From NCBI RefSeq assembly GCF_016862815.1, contig NZ_BONR01000001.1, positions 744,001 through 808,000 of the forward strand: DNA of 64,000 nt, read 5' to 3'. The first letter of the stretch is position 1. Every line of letters begins with the position of its first letter. Below, one piece after another: positions 24,731 to 33,852 of this stretch. Below the pieces are notes generated by a model. It was not told the origin of the DNA. It saw only the letters and a list, made by a program, of their open reading frames with translations, and searched no databases. The position numbers and the translations under genes are program-made. This stretch comes from Demequina activiva (GTDB taxonomy: Bacteria; Actinomycetota; Actinomycetes; Actinomycetales; Demequinaceae).

Positions 24731-25950
24731 GCGCCAGACCCGGCCCGCCACGCCGCGACCAGCGACGTGCGCTTCGAGGTGTTGAGCACGGAGCCGGAGT
24801 AGAGGCGCGCGCCCACGCCGATCAGCACCACCGCCGTCGCCAGCACGATCGCGAGCGCGGCCCAGGGCTCCCACGGAGCGGCGTTGCCGTGCAGCATGCG
24901 CGCGGGCATCAGCAGCGGGGCCGTGAGCGGGAAGTAGGACAGCACCCGCTGGAGCCAACCGTCGTCCGTGATGAAGATCGCGGAGAAGAACGGGATCATC
25001 ACCGCGAGCTGCATGTACAGCGTCGTCGACTGGAGGTCCTCGATGCGCGAGGCGAGTGAGCCCGCGACCGCCCACAGGCACGCCAGCATCAGGAAGCCGC
25101 CCAGGAAGAAGGCGAGGAACCAGCCGCTGGCGCCCAGCGCCTGCGACACCACGTCGCTCGACCCCGTCAGTGCCGCTCCCACCAGGCCGGCGCCTACGAT
25201 CAGCGCCACCTGTGCGATGGCGAGCACGGTGTTGCCCGCGACCTTGCCGGCGAGCATCCACCGCATGGGCACCGCGGCCACCAGGAGCTCGACCACACGC
25301 GACTGCTTCTCCTCGACCACGGACTGCGCGATCGACATGCCGAAGGTCAGCACCGCGAAGTAGAACAGGAACCCGAACACGAGCACCAGCAGCTCCGGCG
25401 GGACCGCGTGGTCGGGACCGGGGTCCGTGAGCACCACGTCCGGAACCGGCGGCGCGAGCAGACCGTCCAGCTGGGCGTCCGTCAGGCCGGCCTCACCGGA
25501 CACGCGCGCGATGGTCGCCTGCGCGCCCGCGGTCGTGATCAGCGCTCGCAGCTCCTCTGGCACGCCGTCGCGGCCGTAGATGGTCGCCTGGTCGCCGTCG
25601 ACGGACACCACGGCGGTCAGCGAGTCGTCGGACTCGAGCGCCGCCTGGGGCTCCTCCACGGGAACGGAGTCGACCTGCGCCTCGGGCACGCCCGGAGGGC
25701 GCTCGTCTGCGGGGAGCGCACCCAGCCCGGCAGCCGCGTCCACGACCTGCTCGGCTCCCGGGGCCACACCCACTCGGTACTCGGGCGTGCCGCCGCCGAT
25801 CAACGCCGGGATGGCGACCGCGGCGACGATCACCACGAGGAACACGATGGTCGATGCGATGAAGCCTTTGTCGTGCAGCTTCACGGAGATCTCGCGGCCC
25901 GCGATCACGCGGACCAGGGCGCCCCGCTGCGGGGCCGTGGGCTCCGTCAT
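24727..25950 (-). CDS. ABC-2-type exporter permease (NatB-like)
   Basis: A 407-residue integral membrane protein. After a cytoplasmic start (IAGREISVKLHDKGFIAST) comes the first helix, then a large extracellular loop of about 150 residues, then five to six helices. VVEEKQSRVVELLVAAVPMRWMLAGKVAGN is the coupling-helix signature of NatB/YhaP-type permeases. ATG 25950 overlaps the ATPase stop (ATGA). It works with the ATPase at 25947-26846 as an exporter of unknown substrate. Confidence 0.88.
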   Translation of the reverse strand: MTEPTAPQRGALVRVIAGREISVKLHDKGFIASTIVFLVVIVAAVAIPALIGGGTPEYRVGVAPGAEQVVDAAAGLGALPADERPPGVPEAQVDSVPVEEPQAALESDDSLTAVVSVDGDQATIYGRDGVPEELRALITTAGAQATIARVSGEAGLTDAQLDGLLAPPVPDVVLTDPGPDHAVPPELLVLVFGFLFYFAVLTFGMSIAQSVVEEKQSRVVELLVAAVPMRWMLAGKVAGNTVLAIAQVALIVGAGLVGAALTGSSDVVSQALGASGWFLAFFLGGFLMLACLWAVAGSLASRIEDLQSTTLYMQLAVMIPFFSAIFITDDGWLQRVLSYFPLTAPLLMPARMLHGNAAPWEPWAALAIVLATAVVLIGVGARLYSGSVLNTSKRTSLVAAWRAGSGA

Positions 25951-26846
25951 CGGGCCACCTCCTGGAAGAGCTCGGCGAGCGTGGGAACCACGCGACCGAA
26001 GTGCTCGACGGCGCCCGCACGCTGCGCCTGCGCGAGCAGGTCCTGAGTGTCTGCGGTCTCGTCCAGGTCCACCAGCACGCCACGCGCGTCGCGCGACGCG
26101 ACTTCGAACCCGGCTCCAGCCGGTGTCCATTCCGGCGCTGCGGCCACCTGCACGCGATAGCGTCGACCGGCCCGCTCCTCCTGCAGTGCGGCGGCATCTC
26201 CAGCGGCCACCACGGCACCCCTGTTGATCAGCACCAGATCGTCGCACAGCTTCTCGACCAGCTCGAGCTGATGGCTGGAGAACAGCACCGGCACACCCTG
26301 CGCCGCGCTCTCCTGGAGCCGCGCGGCCATCGTGTCCATGGCAATCGGATCGAGACCGCTGAACGGCTCGTCGAGCACCAGGATGCGAGGCTCATGGATG
26401 AGCGCGGCCGCCACCTGAACGCGCTGCTGGTTGCCCAGCGACAGTGTGTGCAGCACGTCGTCCGCGCGGTCGCCCAGGCCAAAGTCCTTGAGCAGCGCCG
26501 TCGCACGCGTCGCGGCGACGTCGCGGTCGACGCCCAGCACCCGCCCCAGGAACACCAGCTGCTCGTGCACCTTCATCTTGGGGTAGAGGCCGCGCTCCTC
26601 CGGCATGTAGCCGATGCGCCTACGCACGGCCAGGCTCAGCGGCTCGCCGCCAAAGGTGACGGTGCCCGCATCGGGCTTCAGGACGCCCACGATCGACCGC
26701 ATCGTCGTGGTCTTGCCGGCGCCGTTGGCTCCCACGAAGCCGGTGAGGCGGCCGGGCCGGACGTCGAACGTGACGTCGTCGAGCACGCGACGATCGCCGA
26801 ACGAGTGCGTGAGGCCGGAGACGGACAGCTGGGAGGAGTCGCTCAC
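25947..26846 (-). CDS. ABC transporter ATP-binding protein
   Basis: A 299-residue ATPase with Walker A GANGAGKTT near residue 40, signature LSLGNQQRV, Walker B ILVLDEPFSGLDP and the H-loop SSHQLELVEKL. The C-terminal DUF4162-like extension (RYRVQVAAAPEWTPAG) fits the NatA type. GTG start at 26846. First gene of the operon with permease and SpoU methyltransferase. Confidence 0.92.
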   Translation of the reverse strand: MSDSSQLSVSGLTHSFGDRRVLDDVTFDVRPGRLTGFVGANGAGKTTTMRSIVGVLKPDAGTVTFGGEPLSLAVRRRIGYMPEERGLYPKMKVHEQLVFLGRVLGVDRDVAATRATALLKDFGLGDRADDVLHTLSLGNQQRVQVAAALIHEPRILVLDEPFSGLDPIAMDTMAARLQESAAQGVPVLFSSHQLELVEKLCDDLVLINRGAVVAAGDAAALQEERAGRRYRVQVAAAPEWTPAGAGFEVASRDARGVLVDLDETADTQDLLAQAQRAGAVEHFGRVVPTLAELFQEVAR

Positions 26847-26876
26847 CCTGGCGACCCTAGCAACCGGCTCGCACTC

Positions 26877-27626
26877 TCAGGACGCGGGAAGCCGCCAGCG
26901 CTCCCACACGAACGGTGGGACTCCATCGCGCATGCGTTCGAGCACGTCCAGCCACGCGTCGATCCAGTCGAGTCCATGCGCGGGATAGGCGGTCGCGGCG
27001 ACGAGGTACCCGTTCTCGATGAAGATGGAGTAGATCTCGCTTGGCGCATCGATCAGAGCCGTGATGACGGTCGACGTGAGCACCGCGTGCGCGCACTCCG
27101 TATCGTCCGTGCCAGCTCGCCACCGCTCGTTGAAGGCGTGGGATTCGACGAGCACCTCGTGTTCGCACGCCTCGAGCACCTCCACTCCCAGGAGCTCCGC
27201 GAGCGCGCCTGTCGGCGTGAACGAGACCCGCGGGATGCGCCCGCCCAGGGGTACTGCGACCACGCGCCACGGCGCGCTGGATCGCTCGGAGGAACTGTTC
27301 GTTCGCTTGACGCCGTGCAACGTGAAAGCCACGAAAGCGCCCCCCTCGCGGCTGCCGTGCACCACATCGGTCGCGTAGGGCGCTCCGCGCATCCCGAAGG
27401 GCGGGACCGTGAAGAGATGCGCCCACCTTCCGCTGCTAGCCGTGTACTGCCACCCGCGGGCGGCGGCAGCGGGAGCGATCGGCGGAGCGGGCGTTCGCCT
27501 CGTGATCACGATCCACTTCGATGCGCGGCTGTTGCCCATCGCGATCAGCTTGGCGATCAGTGGCACCGTCATGCCCAGGAACACCAGCGAAATGGTCGCG
27601 AAGATCGCGGCGTCTGCGACACTCAA
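26877..27626 (-). CDS. Membrane-anchored protein of the LemA operon (DUF3137-like)
   Basis: A 249-residue protein with one N-terminal helix (IFATISLVFLGMTVPLIAKLIAMG) and a cytoplasmic domain. The part HEVLVESHAFNERW, then a region ending in LIDAPSEIYSIFIENGYLVAA, parallels VEVESYEFNRRWRV and the GLMLRIEGGAVYTW segment of the protein at 28217-29338. The two are distant paralogues around LemA. The start is a TTG overlapping the lemA stop as TTGA. The domain resembles DUF3137 proteins that accompany LemA. Function unknown. Confidence 0.65.
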   Translation of the reverse strand: MSVADAAIFATISLVFLGMTVPLIAKLIAMGNSRASKWIVITRRTPAPPIAPAAAARGWQYTASSGRWAHLFTVPPFGMRGAPYATDVVHGSREGGAFVAFTLHGVKRTNSSSERSSAPWRVVAVPLGGRIPRVSFTPTGALAELLGVEVLEACEHEVLVESHAFNERWRAGTDDTECAHAVLTSTVITALIDAPSEIYSIFIENGYLVAATAYPAHGLDWIDAWLDVLERMRDGVPPFVWERWRLPAS

Positions 27627-28183
27627 AACTGGACGTTGGGCGTCTGGCGCACCGCGGCGTCCTGGACCTCGAAGTAGTCCTCGCGCGTGATCGAGAACAT
27701 GCCCGCGACCACGCTCGTGGGGAACGTCTCGACCTTGGTGTTCATCGAGCGCACGTTCGCGTTGTAGATGCGCCGTGACGCCGCCAGGCGGTCCTCCGTG
27801 TCCGCGAGCTCGCGCTGGAGCTCCAGGAAGTTCTGGTTCGCCTTCAGATCCGGATAGTTCTCCGCGAGCGCGAACAGGCGCCCCAGCGCCTGGGACAGGA
27901 CGTTCTCCTGCTTCGCCTGCTGGGCGTGGCTCGATCCGGGCTCCACAGCCACGGAACGGGCCTGGATCACGGCCTCGAGCGTCTCGCGCTCGTGCTTGGC
28001 GTATCCCTTGACGGTCTCGACCAGGTTGGGGATCAGGTCATGGCGTCGCTGCAGCTCGACGTCGATCTGGCGCCAGGCCTCCTGCACCAGGTTGCGCAGC
28101 GTGATGAGCCGGTTGTACTGCGCGATCGCCCACAGGATGACGATCACGATGATGATCGCGAGTGCGACGAAGAACCACTCCAT
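27623..28183 (-). CDS. lemA: LemA family protein
   Basis: A 186-residue protein with a short N-terminal membrane helix (FFVALAIIIVIVILWAIAQYN) and the conserved LemA helical domain: LVQEAWRQIDVELQRRHDLIPNLVETVKGYAKHE, then ALGRLFALAENYPDLKANQNFLELQRELADTEDRL, and NANVRSMNTKVETFPTSVVAGMF. LemA proteins are membrane-bound coiled helical bundles whose exact role is unresolved. Middle gene of the three-gene operon 29338 to 26877. Confidence 0.93.
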   Translation of the reverse strand: MEWFFVALAIIIVIVILWAIAQYNRLITLRNLVQEAWRQIDVELQRRHDLIPNLVETVKGYAKHERETLEAVIQARSVAVEPGSSHAQQAKQENVLSQALGRLFALAENYPDLKANQNFLELQRELADTEDRLAASRRIYNANVRSMNTKVETFPTSVVAGMFSITREDYFEVQDAAVRQTPNVQF

Positions 28184-28216
28184 GGTGCCCCTCCAACTGT
28201 CGGTGATGCTGAGAGC

Positions 28217-29338
28217 CTAGCGGCGACCGTCGTCGCGACCGGGGTTCATCTGCCGCCAGTCCTCGATGCCGTCGCCGTCAGCGTCCACGCCGACGCCCGT
28301 GTAGCGGCGCCCGGTGAGGGCGCCGGACTCGGTCGCCCAGGCCGGGCCTGTGGGGACGGCCGATGTGCGGGTCCCGTCGGATGCGGGCGGCTCGCCATGC
28401 GTGCTTGCCGGTTCCGAGGCGCCGTCACGCCGCGGCGCGCCGTGCGGCGCGGTGGCCGCTGCGGCGACCGGCAGCCATCCGGCGGCTGCGGCGAGATCGG
28501 TGGGCTGGCGGCTGGTGAGCGCTCCGGACTCGGTCGCCCACGCGGGCGCGCTCTCAGCGAAGCCGTCCTTCACTCCGTATCCCCACTGCCGGTACTGCCT
28601 GAGCACGTGCTGCGGAACCCGCCGCGCGACTCCGGTGACCACCGCGAGCCGCCGGGCGAGCGCATCGGCCCCCTGTCGCCCCGGCTGCCACGTGTAGACG
28701 GCGCCCCCTTCGATGCGGAGCATGAGCCCGTCTGCATCGTCCGCGATCAGGCGGTCGATCATCCGGGGGTCAAGGACGGCGCGCGCGTAGCGCGGATCAG
28801 CGGTGATGACGCGCCAGCGACGGTTGAACTCGTAGGACTCGACCTCCACGTCCGTGCCTCCGAGCAGCTGCAGGACCTGCTGGCCCACGGCCTCCGGGAC
28901 GATGTCGATCCGAGGCAGCGCGACAGGCAGCTCCGCCATGACCACCTGGTGCGCGATCGGCACGGACTGCTCCCCGCTGTGTCCGGAGGTCTCCTCGTAC
29001 ACATGGGCGAAGGTCGCGCATCTCACCCCGCCGAACTCGCCCCGGATGAGCGACTCCTGGCGCCGCCTCACTCCGGTGCTGAACGGGTAGGCCCGGAACC
29101 GGCTGCCGTACTCGGACGTCGCGCTGACATGCTCCCAGCCATGTGCCCGCGCGAACTCGGCGTAGGTCTCGCTGAGCCGGGACGCTCGCGAGCGGTCGCG
29201 CCAGGCGAGGAGCGCTGCGGCCGCGCCGATCGCGATTCCCAGCAGCAGGAAGATCGACTGCCCGAGCACGATCCCCAGCCCGAACAGGACGGCGCCGGCC
29301 GTGCCTATCCACGCATCGAAGCGCAGCCAGCCGTTCAT
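28217..29338 (-). CDS. Two-helix membrane protein with repeated C-terminal motif (DUF3137-like)
   Basis: A 373-residue protein. Two adjacent helices (AVLFGLGIVLGQSIFLLLGI, IGAAAALLAW) are followed by a cytoplasmic domain with VEVESYEFNRRWRVITADPRYARAVLDPRM, as in the paralogue behind lemA. The last 130 residues are low complexity and contain the near-identical motif PAWATESGALT twice, once followed by SRQPTDL and once by GRRYTG, before GVDADGDGIEDW. This may be a short linear interaction motif. First gene of the LemA operon. Confidence 0.65.
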   Translation of the reverse strand: MNGWLRFDAWIGTAGAVLFGLGIVLGQSIFLLLGIAIGAAAALLAWRDRSRASRLSETYAEFARAHGWEHVSATSEYGSRFRAYPFSTGVRRRQESLIRGEFGGVRCATFAHVYEETSGHSGEQSVPIAHQVVMAELPVALPRIDIVPEAVGQQVLQLLGGTDVEVESYEFNRRWRVITADPRYARAVLDPRMIDRLIADDADGLMLRIEGGAVYTWQPGRQGADALARRLAVVTGVARRVPQHVLRQYRQWGYGVKDGFAESAPAWATESGALTSRQPTDLAAAAGWLPVAAAATAPHGAPRRDGASEPASTHGEPPASDGTRTSAVPTGPAWATESGALTGRRYTGVGVDADGDGIEDWRQMNPGRDDGRR

Positions 29339-29377
29339 GGCGTCACCCTAGCGACACCGCTCGCCTCGCGGAAGGGT

Positions 29378-29402
29378 CGGGGGCCGCTGGGGCAGGCCCC
29401 CG
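29378..29402 (-). terminator. Terminator after pyrE
   Basis: CGGGGGCC and GGCCCCCG form an 8-bp stem with a 9-base loop starting 14 bp after the pyrE stop, separating it from the LemA operon on the same strand. Confidence 0.6.
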
Positions 29403-29415
29403 GCCCGGCGGTCCG

Positions 29416-29982
29416 TCAGCTGAGGCCGAGGTCCTCCAGGCCGAACAGCGAGATGTACGGCAGGCCCTCCGCCTCGATGCGCTCGCGCGCTCCGGTGTCG
29501 CGGTCCACGATCACCGCGACCGCAGCGACGGTCGCACCAGCCTCCCGGATCGCCTCGACGGCGGTCAGCACGGAGCCGCCCGTCGTGGACGTGTCCTCGA
29601 CCGCCACGACCGTGCGTCCCGCGATGTCGGGACCCTCGATGCGGCGCTGCAGACCGTGGGCCTTGTTCTCCTTGCGCACCACGAACGCGTCGAGGTCGAG
29701 GCCGCGGGAGGCCGCGGCATGCATCAATGCCGTCGCGACGGGATCCGCGCCCAGGGTGAGCCCGCCCACCGCGTCGACGTCTGCAGGGCCGTAGCCCTGG
29801 ACCTCGAGCTCATCGAGCAGCACGTGCCCCACGAGTGGCGCGGCGCGGTGATGCAGCGTGATGCGGCGCAGATCGACGTAGTAGTCCGCCTCCTTGCCCG
29901 AGGCGAGGGTGATGCGGCCGTGCACCACGGCCAGCTCCTTGATGAGGTCGCGCAACTGCTCGCGAGGCGTGCCGGTGGTCAT
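29416..29982 (-). CDS. pyrE: Orotate phosphoribosyltransferase
   Basis: A 188-residue enzyme making OMP from orotate and PRPP in pyrimidine synthesis. The PRPP-binding loop VVAVEDTSTTGGS and the family features LASGKEADYYVDLRRITL and VGGLTLGADPVATAL are complete. ATG 29982 follows GGGAG. Monocistronic or first of a unit ended by the hairpin at 29378-29402. Confidence 0.95.
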   Translation of the reverse strand: MTTGTPREQLRDLIKELAVVHGRITLASGKEADYYVDLRRITLHHRAAPLVGHVLLDELEVQGYGPADVDAVGGLTLGADPVATALMHAAASRGLDLDAFVVRKENKAHGLQRRIEGPDIAGRTVVAVEDTSTTGGSVLTAVEAIREAGATVAAVAVIVDRDTGARERIEAEGLPYISLFGLEDLGLS

Positions 29983-30013
29983 GGAAGGGAGCCTACCGAC
30001 TCCCACTGGGAGC

Positions 30014-30778
30014 TCAGCCGCGACGCTGGGAGCGGGAACGACGCGTCAGGGACTTGGGCACCAGGTGGAGCAGTCCGGCACCCGCGGCGTAGCGGGCGCT
30101 CGGCGTGACGGTGACGGCCTTGCGGCGAACGGCGGCGAGCGCGGATGCGACCACCTGCTCCGCGCTCAGCCACGCCGCATCGGGGTACTCCTCGCGCATG
30201 TGCACCAGATCAGGGGCGTCGTGGAACTCGGTGCGCACCAGCCCGGGGATCACGGCCGTGGCGCTCACACCCGTGCCGCGGAGCTGGCCCGCGAGCGCCT
30301 GCGTGAAGTCGAGCACCCAGCGCTTGTGCGCCCCGTAGGACGAGTTCGCGAGGTGAGCGGCGATCGAGGAGACGTTCAGGATCGCCCCGTGCCCGCGGTC
30401 GACCATCGCCTTCGCGGCGACCTGCGACAGACGCATCGGCGCGGTGACGAGCACGTCGAGCGCGGCCTTCTCGTCCTCCCATGTCGTCTCGAGGATGCTG
30501 CGGCCCAGTCCATAGCCCGCATTGTTGACCAGGAGGCTGATGGGCCGGTCGGGATCGGCGAGGCGATCGGCGACGCGGTCGAGCGCTGCGGGATCGGCAA
30601 GATCCGCCTGGAGCACCTCGACCTCGACGCCGGCCGCGCTGCGGATGGTGTCCGCGATCTCGGACATCCGGTCAGAGTCGCGGGCCACCAGCACCACGTC
30701 GTGGCGCGCCGTGGCCAGCTGCCACGCGAACTCCTCGCCCAGGCCCCTGCTCGCTCCGGTGATCAATGCTGTCGCCAT
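30014..30778 (-). CDS. Short-chain dehydrogenase/reductase
   Basis: A 254-residue SDR. It has the nucleotide-binding TGASRGLG at the N-terminus, NNAG, and a catalytic Ser...Tyr-x-x-x-Lys set (NVSSIAAHLANSSYGAHK). VIPGLVRTEF marks the usual position after the active site. It resembles DltE/YqjQ-like SDRs. The substrate is unknown. The basic tail TRRSRSQRR is typical of the actinobacterial group. Confidence 0.88.
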   Translation of the reverse strand: MATALITGASRGLGEEFAWQLATARHDVVLVARDSDRMSEIADTIRSAAGVEVEVLQADLADPAALDRVADRLADPDRPISLLVNNAGYGLGRSILETTWEDEKAALDVLVTAPMRLSQVAAKAMVDRGHGAILNVSSIAAHLANSSYGAHKRWVLDFTQALAGQLRGTGVSATAVIPGLVRTEFHDAPDLVHMREEYPDAAWLSAEQVVASALAAVRRKAVTVTPSARYAAGAGLLHLVPKSLTRRSRSQRRG

Positions 30779-30915
30779 GGCCTCAGAGTACGCGGCGCGC
30801 GGCATGTCGCCGTGAAGCGTTGGGACCGCACCCGCCGCCCGACGCCGCCGCGCGCGTGCCATCCTCGGGGACGCGGGTCAGGCTTCCCCCAGCACCGGAG
30901 CGGTAGCGTGGAGCC

Positions 30916-31707
30916 ATGCGCCTGGCCACCTGGAATGTGAACTCCGTCCGTGCCCGTTGCGAACGGGTGGTCGACTGGCTCGAGCGGTCCCAGACTGACG
31001 TGCTCGCGATGCAGGAGATCAAGTGCAAGCCCGACCAGTTCCCGCGCGAGCCCTTCGAGGCCGCCGGCTACGAGCTGGCGATCCACGGTCTCAACCAGTG
31101 GAACGGCGTGGCGATCGCCTCCCGCGTGGGGCTCGCGGACATCGAGACGTCCTTCCCCGCCCAGCCGGCGTTCGGCAAGGGCGACCAGGAGCCCGTGGTC
31201 GAGGCGCGGGCGATCGGCGCCACGGCAGGCGGCGTGCGGGTGTGGAGCCTGTACGTTCCGAACGGCCGCGGGCTCACGGACCCTCACTACGCCTACAAGC
31301 TCGAGTTCCTGCGCGCGCTGCGCGAGGCCGCCGCCGGGTGGACGGACCAGCCCACGGCGCTCGTGGGCGACTTCAACGTCGCGCCGCTGTCCACGGACAT
31401 CTGGTCCGAGGAGGACTCGGAGGCGGAGACCCACGTCACGGCTGAGGCGAGGGCCGCGTTCCATGCATTCGAGGACGCGGGCTACGTCGAGCTGTCGCGC
31501 CAGTTCATCCCCGACGAGAACCGCTACACGTTCTGGGACTACAAGCAGCTGCGCTTCCCCAAGAATGAGGGCATGCGCATCGACTTCGCGTTCGGCTCCG
31601 CTCCCCTCGCGCGCGCGACCACGGGCGTGCAGATCCTGCGCGATGAGCGCAAGGGCAAGGGCGCGTCGGATCACGTGCCGGTGGTGCTGGAGATCGGCGC
31701 GCTGTGA
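30916..31707 (+). CDS. xthA: Exodeoxyribonuclease III
   Basis: A 263-residue AP endonuclease/3'-5' exonuclease of the EEP fold, acting in base excision repair. Visible residues are WNVNSVRAR, QEIK (metal-binding Glu), YVPNGR, VGDFNVAP (catalytic Asp-Asn) and the terminal GASDHVPVV (Asp-His). ATG 30916. The stop overlaps the GTG of the following membrane protein. Confidence 0.94.
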   Translation: MRLATWNVNSVRARCERVVDWLERSQTDVLAMQEIKCKPDQFPREPFEAAGYELAIHGLNQWNGVAIASRVGLADIETSFPAQPAFGKGDQEPVVEARAIGATAGGVRVWSLYVPNGRGLTDPHYAYKLEFLRALREAAAGWTDQPTALVGDFNVAPLSTDIWSEEDSEAETHVTAEARAAFHAFEDAGYVELSRQFIPDENRYTFWDYKQLRFPKNEGMRIDFAFGSAPLARATTGVQILRDERKGKGASDHVPVVLEIGAL

Positions 31708-32363
31708 CGGGCTCCTTCACACCGCCCGGCGGCCCGCAGGCGCAGGGCCCGGCGTGGAGCCCGCCCACCCCGCCGCCCGCATCGCATGCCGCGGACGAGC
31801 GCTCGGCTCGAACCTCGAGCACCACGTCCGTTCGCAAGGCGGGTCGCGGCATGATGCTCGCCGCGTGGATAGCGATCGCGGCAGGCGTCGCCCTGCTCAT
31901 CGGGATCTCGTGGTCGGTCGCTCTGGACGTCCAGGGAGGCAGCCTCGAGCCGGCGGCTGCCAGCGAGACGGGCGACCTCCATGCGATGCAGGTGGTCCCC
32001 GGCATGTGCCTCGAGCGCATCGGCGAGGACGGGTCGGTGAGCGATGCGACGGTGGTGGACTGCGATGAGCCCCACACGGGCGAGGTCATCACCGCGCTGG
32101 GCTTCTCTGAATTGCGCTTCCCCGGCGACGCGGACGTGGCGCAGCGCACGCGCGATCACTGCGCGACACGGATGCCCGATCTCGGAGACGGATCGTCGTG
32201 GGTGGCCTGGGTGCCCACCGCGGAATCCTGGCAGCGGGGGGACACCGTGGCGCTGTGCATCGCCACGTGGGAGGCACCGCGCGAGGGCCGCGTGGGTCCG
32301 GACCGCTCATCCGTCGGTGAGGACGCGGACCAGCGAGACGACGCGGAGCCGCAGGCGGCCTGA
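31704..32363 (+). CDS. Membrane-anchored septum-formation-domain protein
   Basis: A 219-residue protein. A Pro-rich cytoplasmic start (TPPGGPQAQGPAWSPPTPPP) precedes one membrane helix (MLAAWIAIAAGVALLIGISW) and an external Septum_form domain: VVPGMCLE, DATVVDCDEPHTGEVI, DHCATRMPDLG, then WVPTAESWQRGDTVALCIATW. The four cysteines match those of the lipoprotein at 9817-10263. The GTG overlaps the xthA stop. The role is unknown beyond the domain name. Confidence 0.75.
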   Translation: MTGSFTPPGGPQAQGPAWSPPTPPPASHAADERSARTSSTTSVRKAGRGMMLAAWIAIAAGVALLIGISWSVALDVQGGSLEPAAASETGDLHAMQVVPGMCLERIGEDGSVSDATVVDCDEPHTGEVITALGFSELRFPGDADVAQRTRDHCATRMPDLGDGSSWVAWVPTAESWQRGDTVALCIATWEAPREGRVGPDRSSVGEDADQRDDAEPQAA

Positions 32364-32386
32364 GCGACGCCGGCAAGCGATACCGG

Positions 32387-33016
32387 TCAGCCCAGGAGGC
32401 TGGGAACCGTCACCGCGGTCGCGACGCGATCGGCCTCGACGCGCCTCACACCCGAGACGGGCGTGGCGACGCTGGCGACGCTTCGGCGCGACGCGATGGC
32501 GGCATCGATCTGGACGTCGCCCAGGGTCGACAGCCAGGACAGCACGTTCGCCGGAGTGGCGGGATTGGCCGCCACGACCGGGCGCAGGTGCGCATGGAGG
32601 CATGCGAGCTGCTCGAGCTCGTGCGCGGATGATCGCGGGCTCGCGGCGCGCTCCCGGAGCACGCGGATCGCCGCTGAGGTCATCGCTGCACGGTCGCCGT
32701 CGGGACTGAAGGCCGATGCTCGCCTCACCGTGGGAGTCGCGGGCGCAGCCGGCGTCGCCGATGCACGCGTGTCGCGCAGCAGGACCGCGATGGCGGCGAT
32801 GGGCACCAGCGGCACCAGCCAGAGGATCACGGGGAACCGGACGTCCTCCATCCTTGCCAAGAGTGCGGCGGATCCCATGAACGCTGCGGCGCCGATGGCA
32901 AACGTCGCGCGTGTCACGGGGGTGAGTTCCACCCTCGGAAGGAAAGAGGATGCCACGGCGGCCAAGAAGAGGATGCTTGTGATGACTAGGACGAACTCCT
33001 CCGCCGACCAGTGCAT
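32387..33016 (-). CDS. Two-helix membrane protein with variant leucine-rich repeat-like tail
   Basis: A 209-residue protein. The N-terminus has three hydrophobic stretches (FVLVITSILFLAAVASSFL, ATFAIGAAAFMGSAALLA, VILWLVPLVPIAAIAVLL). The C-terminal half is cytoplasmic and includes LRPVVAANPATPANVLSWLSTLGDVQIDAAIASR, a pattern of the variant leucine-rich repeat domain of actinobacteria (AANP.TP..vL..L). Function unknown. It converges on the preceding gene. Confidence 0.6.
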   Translation of the reverse strand: MHWSAEEFVLVITSILFLAAVASSFLPRVELTPVTRATFAIGAAAFMGSAALLARMEDVRFPVILWLVPLVPIAAIAVLLRDTRASATPAAPATPTVRRASAFSPDGDRAAMTSAAIRVLRERAASPRSSAHELEQLACLHAHLRPVVAANPATPANVLSWLSTLGDVQIDAAIASRRSVASVATPVSGVRRVEADRVATAVTVPSLLG

Positions 33017-33219
33017 CGCCACCCCTCCCGGGCTTGGCGGCAAGGGGGGTCTCCCCACCTCTGCCTCGTCACCGAGCATGCCAACTTACGTCGTGGTCCG
33101 GTATCCCCATTTGTGGGGGGTCGAGGTGAACTTTTTGCGGTGAGAGGTCGGCTCCGATCCCGTGGGTTCGCCAGGGCTCACGCTATCGTGGCCGGACAGC
33201 CACCAAGCAGGGAGGACGC

Positions 33220-33852
33220 ATGACTGAGCCGCACCGCATCGCGCTCGTCGAGGATCATGCGCTGGTGGCACGGGGCTTCGAGGCGCTGATCGCCGGAGCG
33301 CCCGATCTCGAACTGGTCGCGTGCGTCGCGACGGTGCGCGACCTGGGTGCGCTCGCGCCCTCCCCTCGGCTGGTGGTGCTGGACCTGCGGCTGTCCGACG
33401 GCTCGGATCCGGCCGCGAACGTGGCCGCGATCCACCGGTTGGGCGCGTACGTGCTCATCCACACGGGCGCCGAGGATCGAGCCCTCATCCAGTCGGCCGC
33501 CCGCTCCGGTGCGCTCGGCCTGGTCCGTAAGTCCTCCGACCCTCACGAGCTGCTGGCCGCGATCCGCACGGCGGCGCGCGGCGACGCCGTCTTCAACACC
33601 GACTGGGCGGCCGCGATCGACGCGGACGCACACCTGTCGAACGCGCGCCTGAGCGAACGCGAGCAGGAGGTGCTCAGCATGTACGCCTCGGGCGAGACCG
33701 CCGCCTCGGTCGCCGCGGCGCTCGGGATCTCGCGCGGCACGGTCTCCGACTACGTCAAGTCGATCCGCCGCAAGTACGAGGCCGTGGGGCGGGAGGCGGC
33801 CTCACGCGTCGACCTCTACCGCCGCGCCGTCGAGGACGGCATCCTCGAGTGA
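33220..33852 (+). CDS. NarL/LuxR-type response regulator
   Basis: A 210-residue response regulator. The receiver has the acidic pair VEDH, the phospho-acceptor Asp in VVLDLRLSDG, the switch Thr in LIHTGA and the Lys in LVRKSS. The C-terminal LuxR HTH is LSEREQEVLSMYASGETAASVAAALGISRGTVSDYVKSIRRKY. ATG 33220 follows AGGGAGGA. First gene of a three-gene operon. Its stop overlaps the kinase start (GTGA). Confidence 0.92.
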   Translation: MTEPHRIALVEDHALVARGFEALIAGAPDLELVACVATVRDLGALAPSPRLVVLDLRLSDGSDPAANVAAIHRLGAYVLIHTGAEDRALIQSAARSGALGLVRKSSDPHELLAAIRTAARGDAVFNTDWAAAIDADAHLSNARLSEREQEVLSMYASGETAASVAAALGISRGTVSDYVKSIRRKYEAVGREAASRVDLYRRAVEDGILE

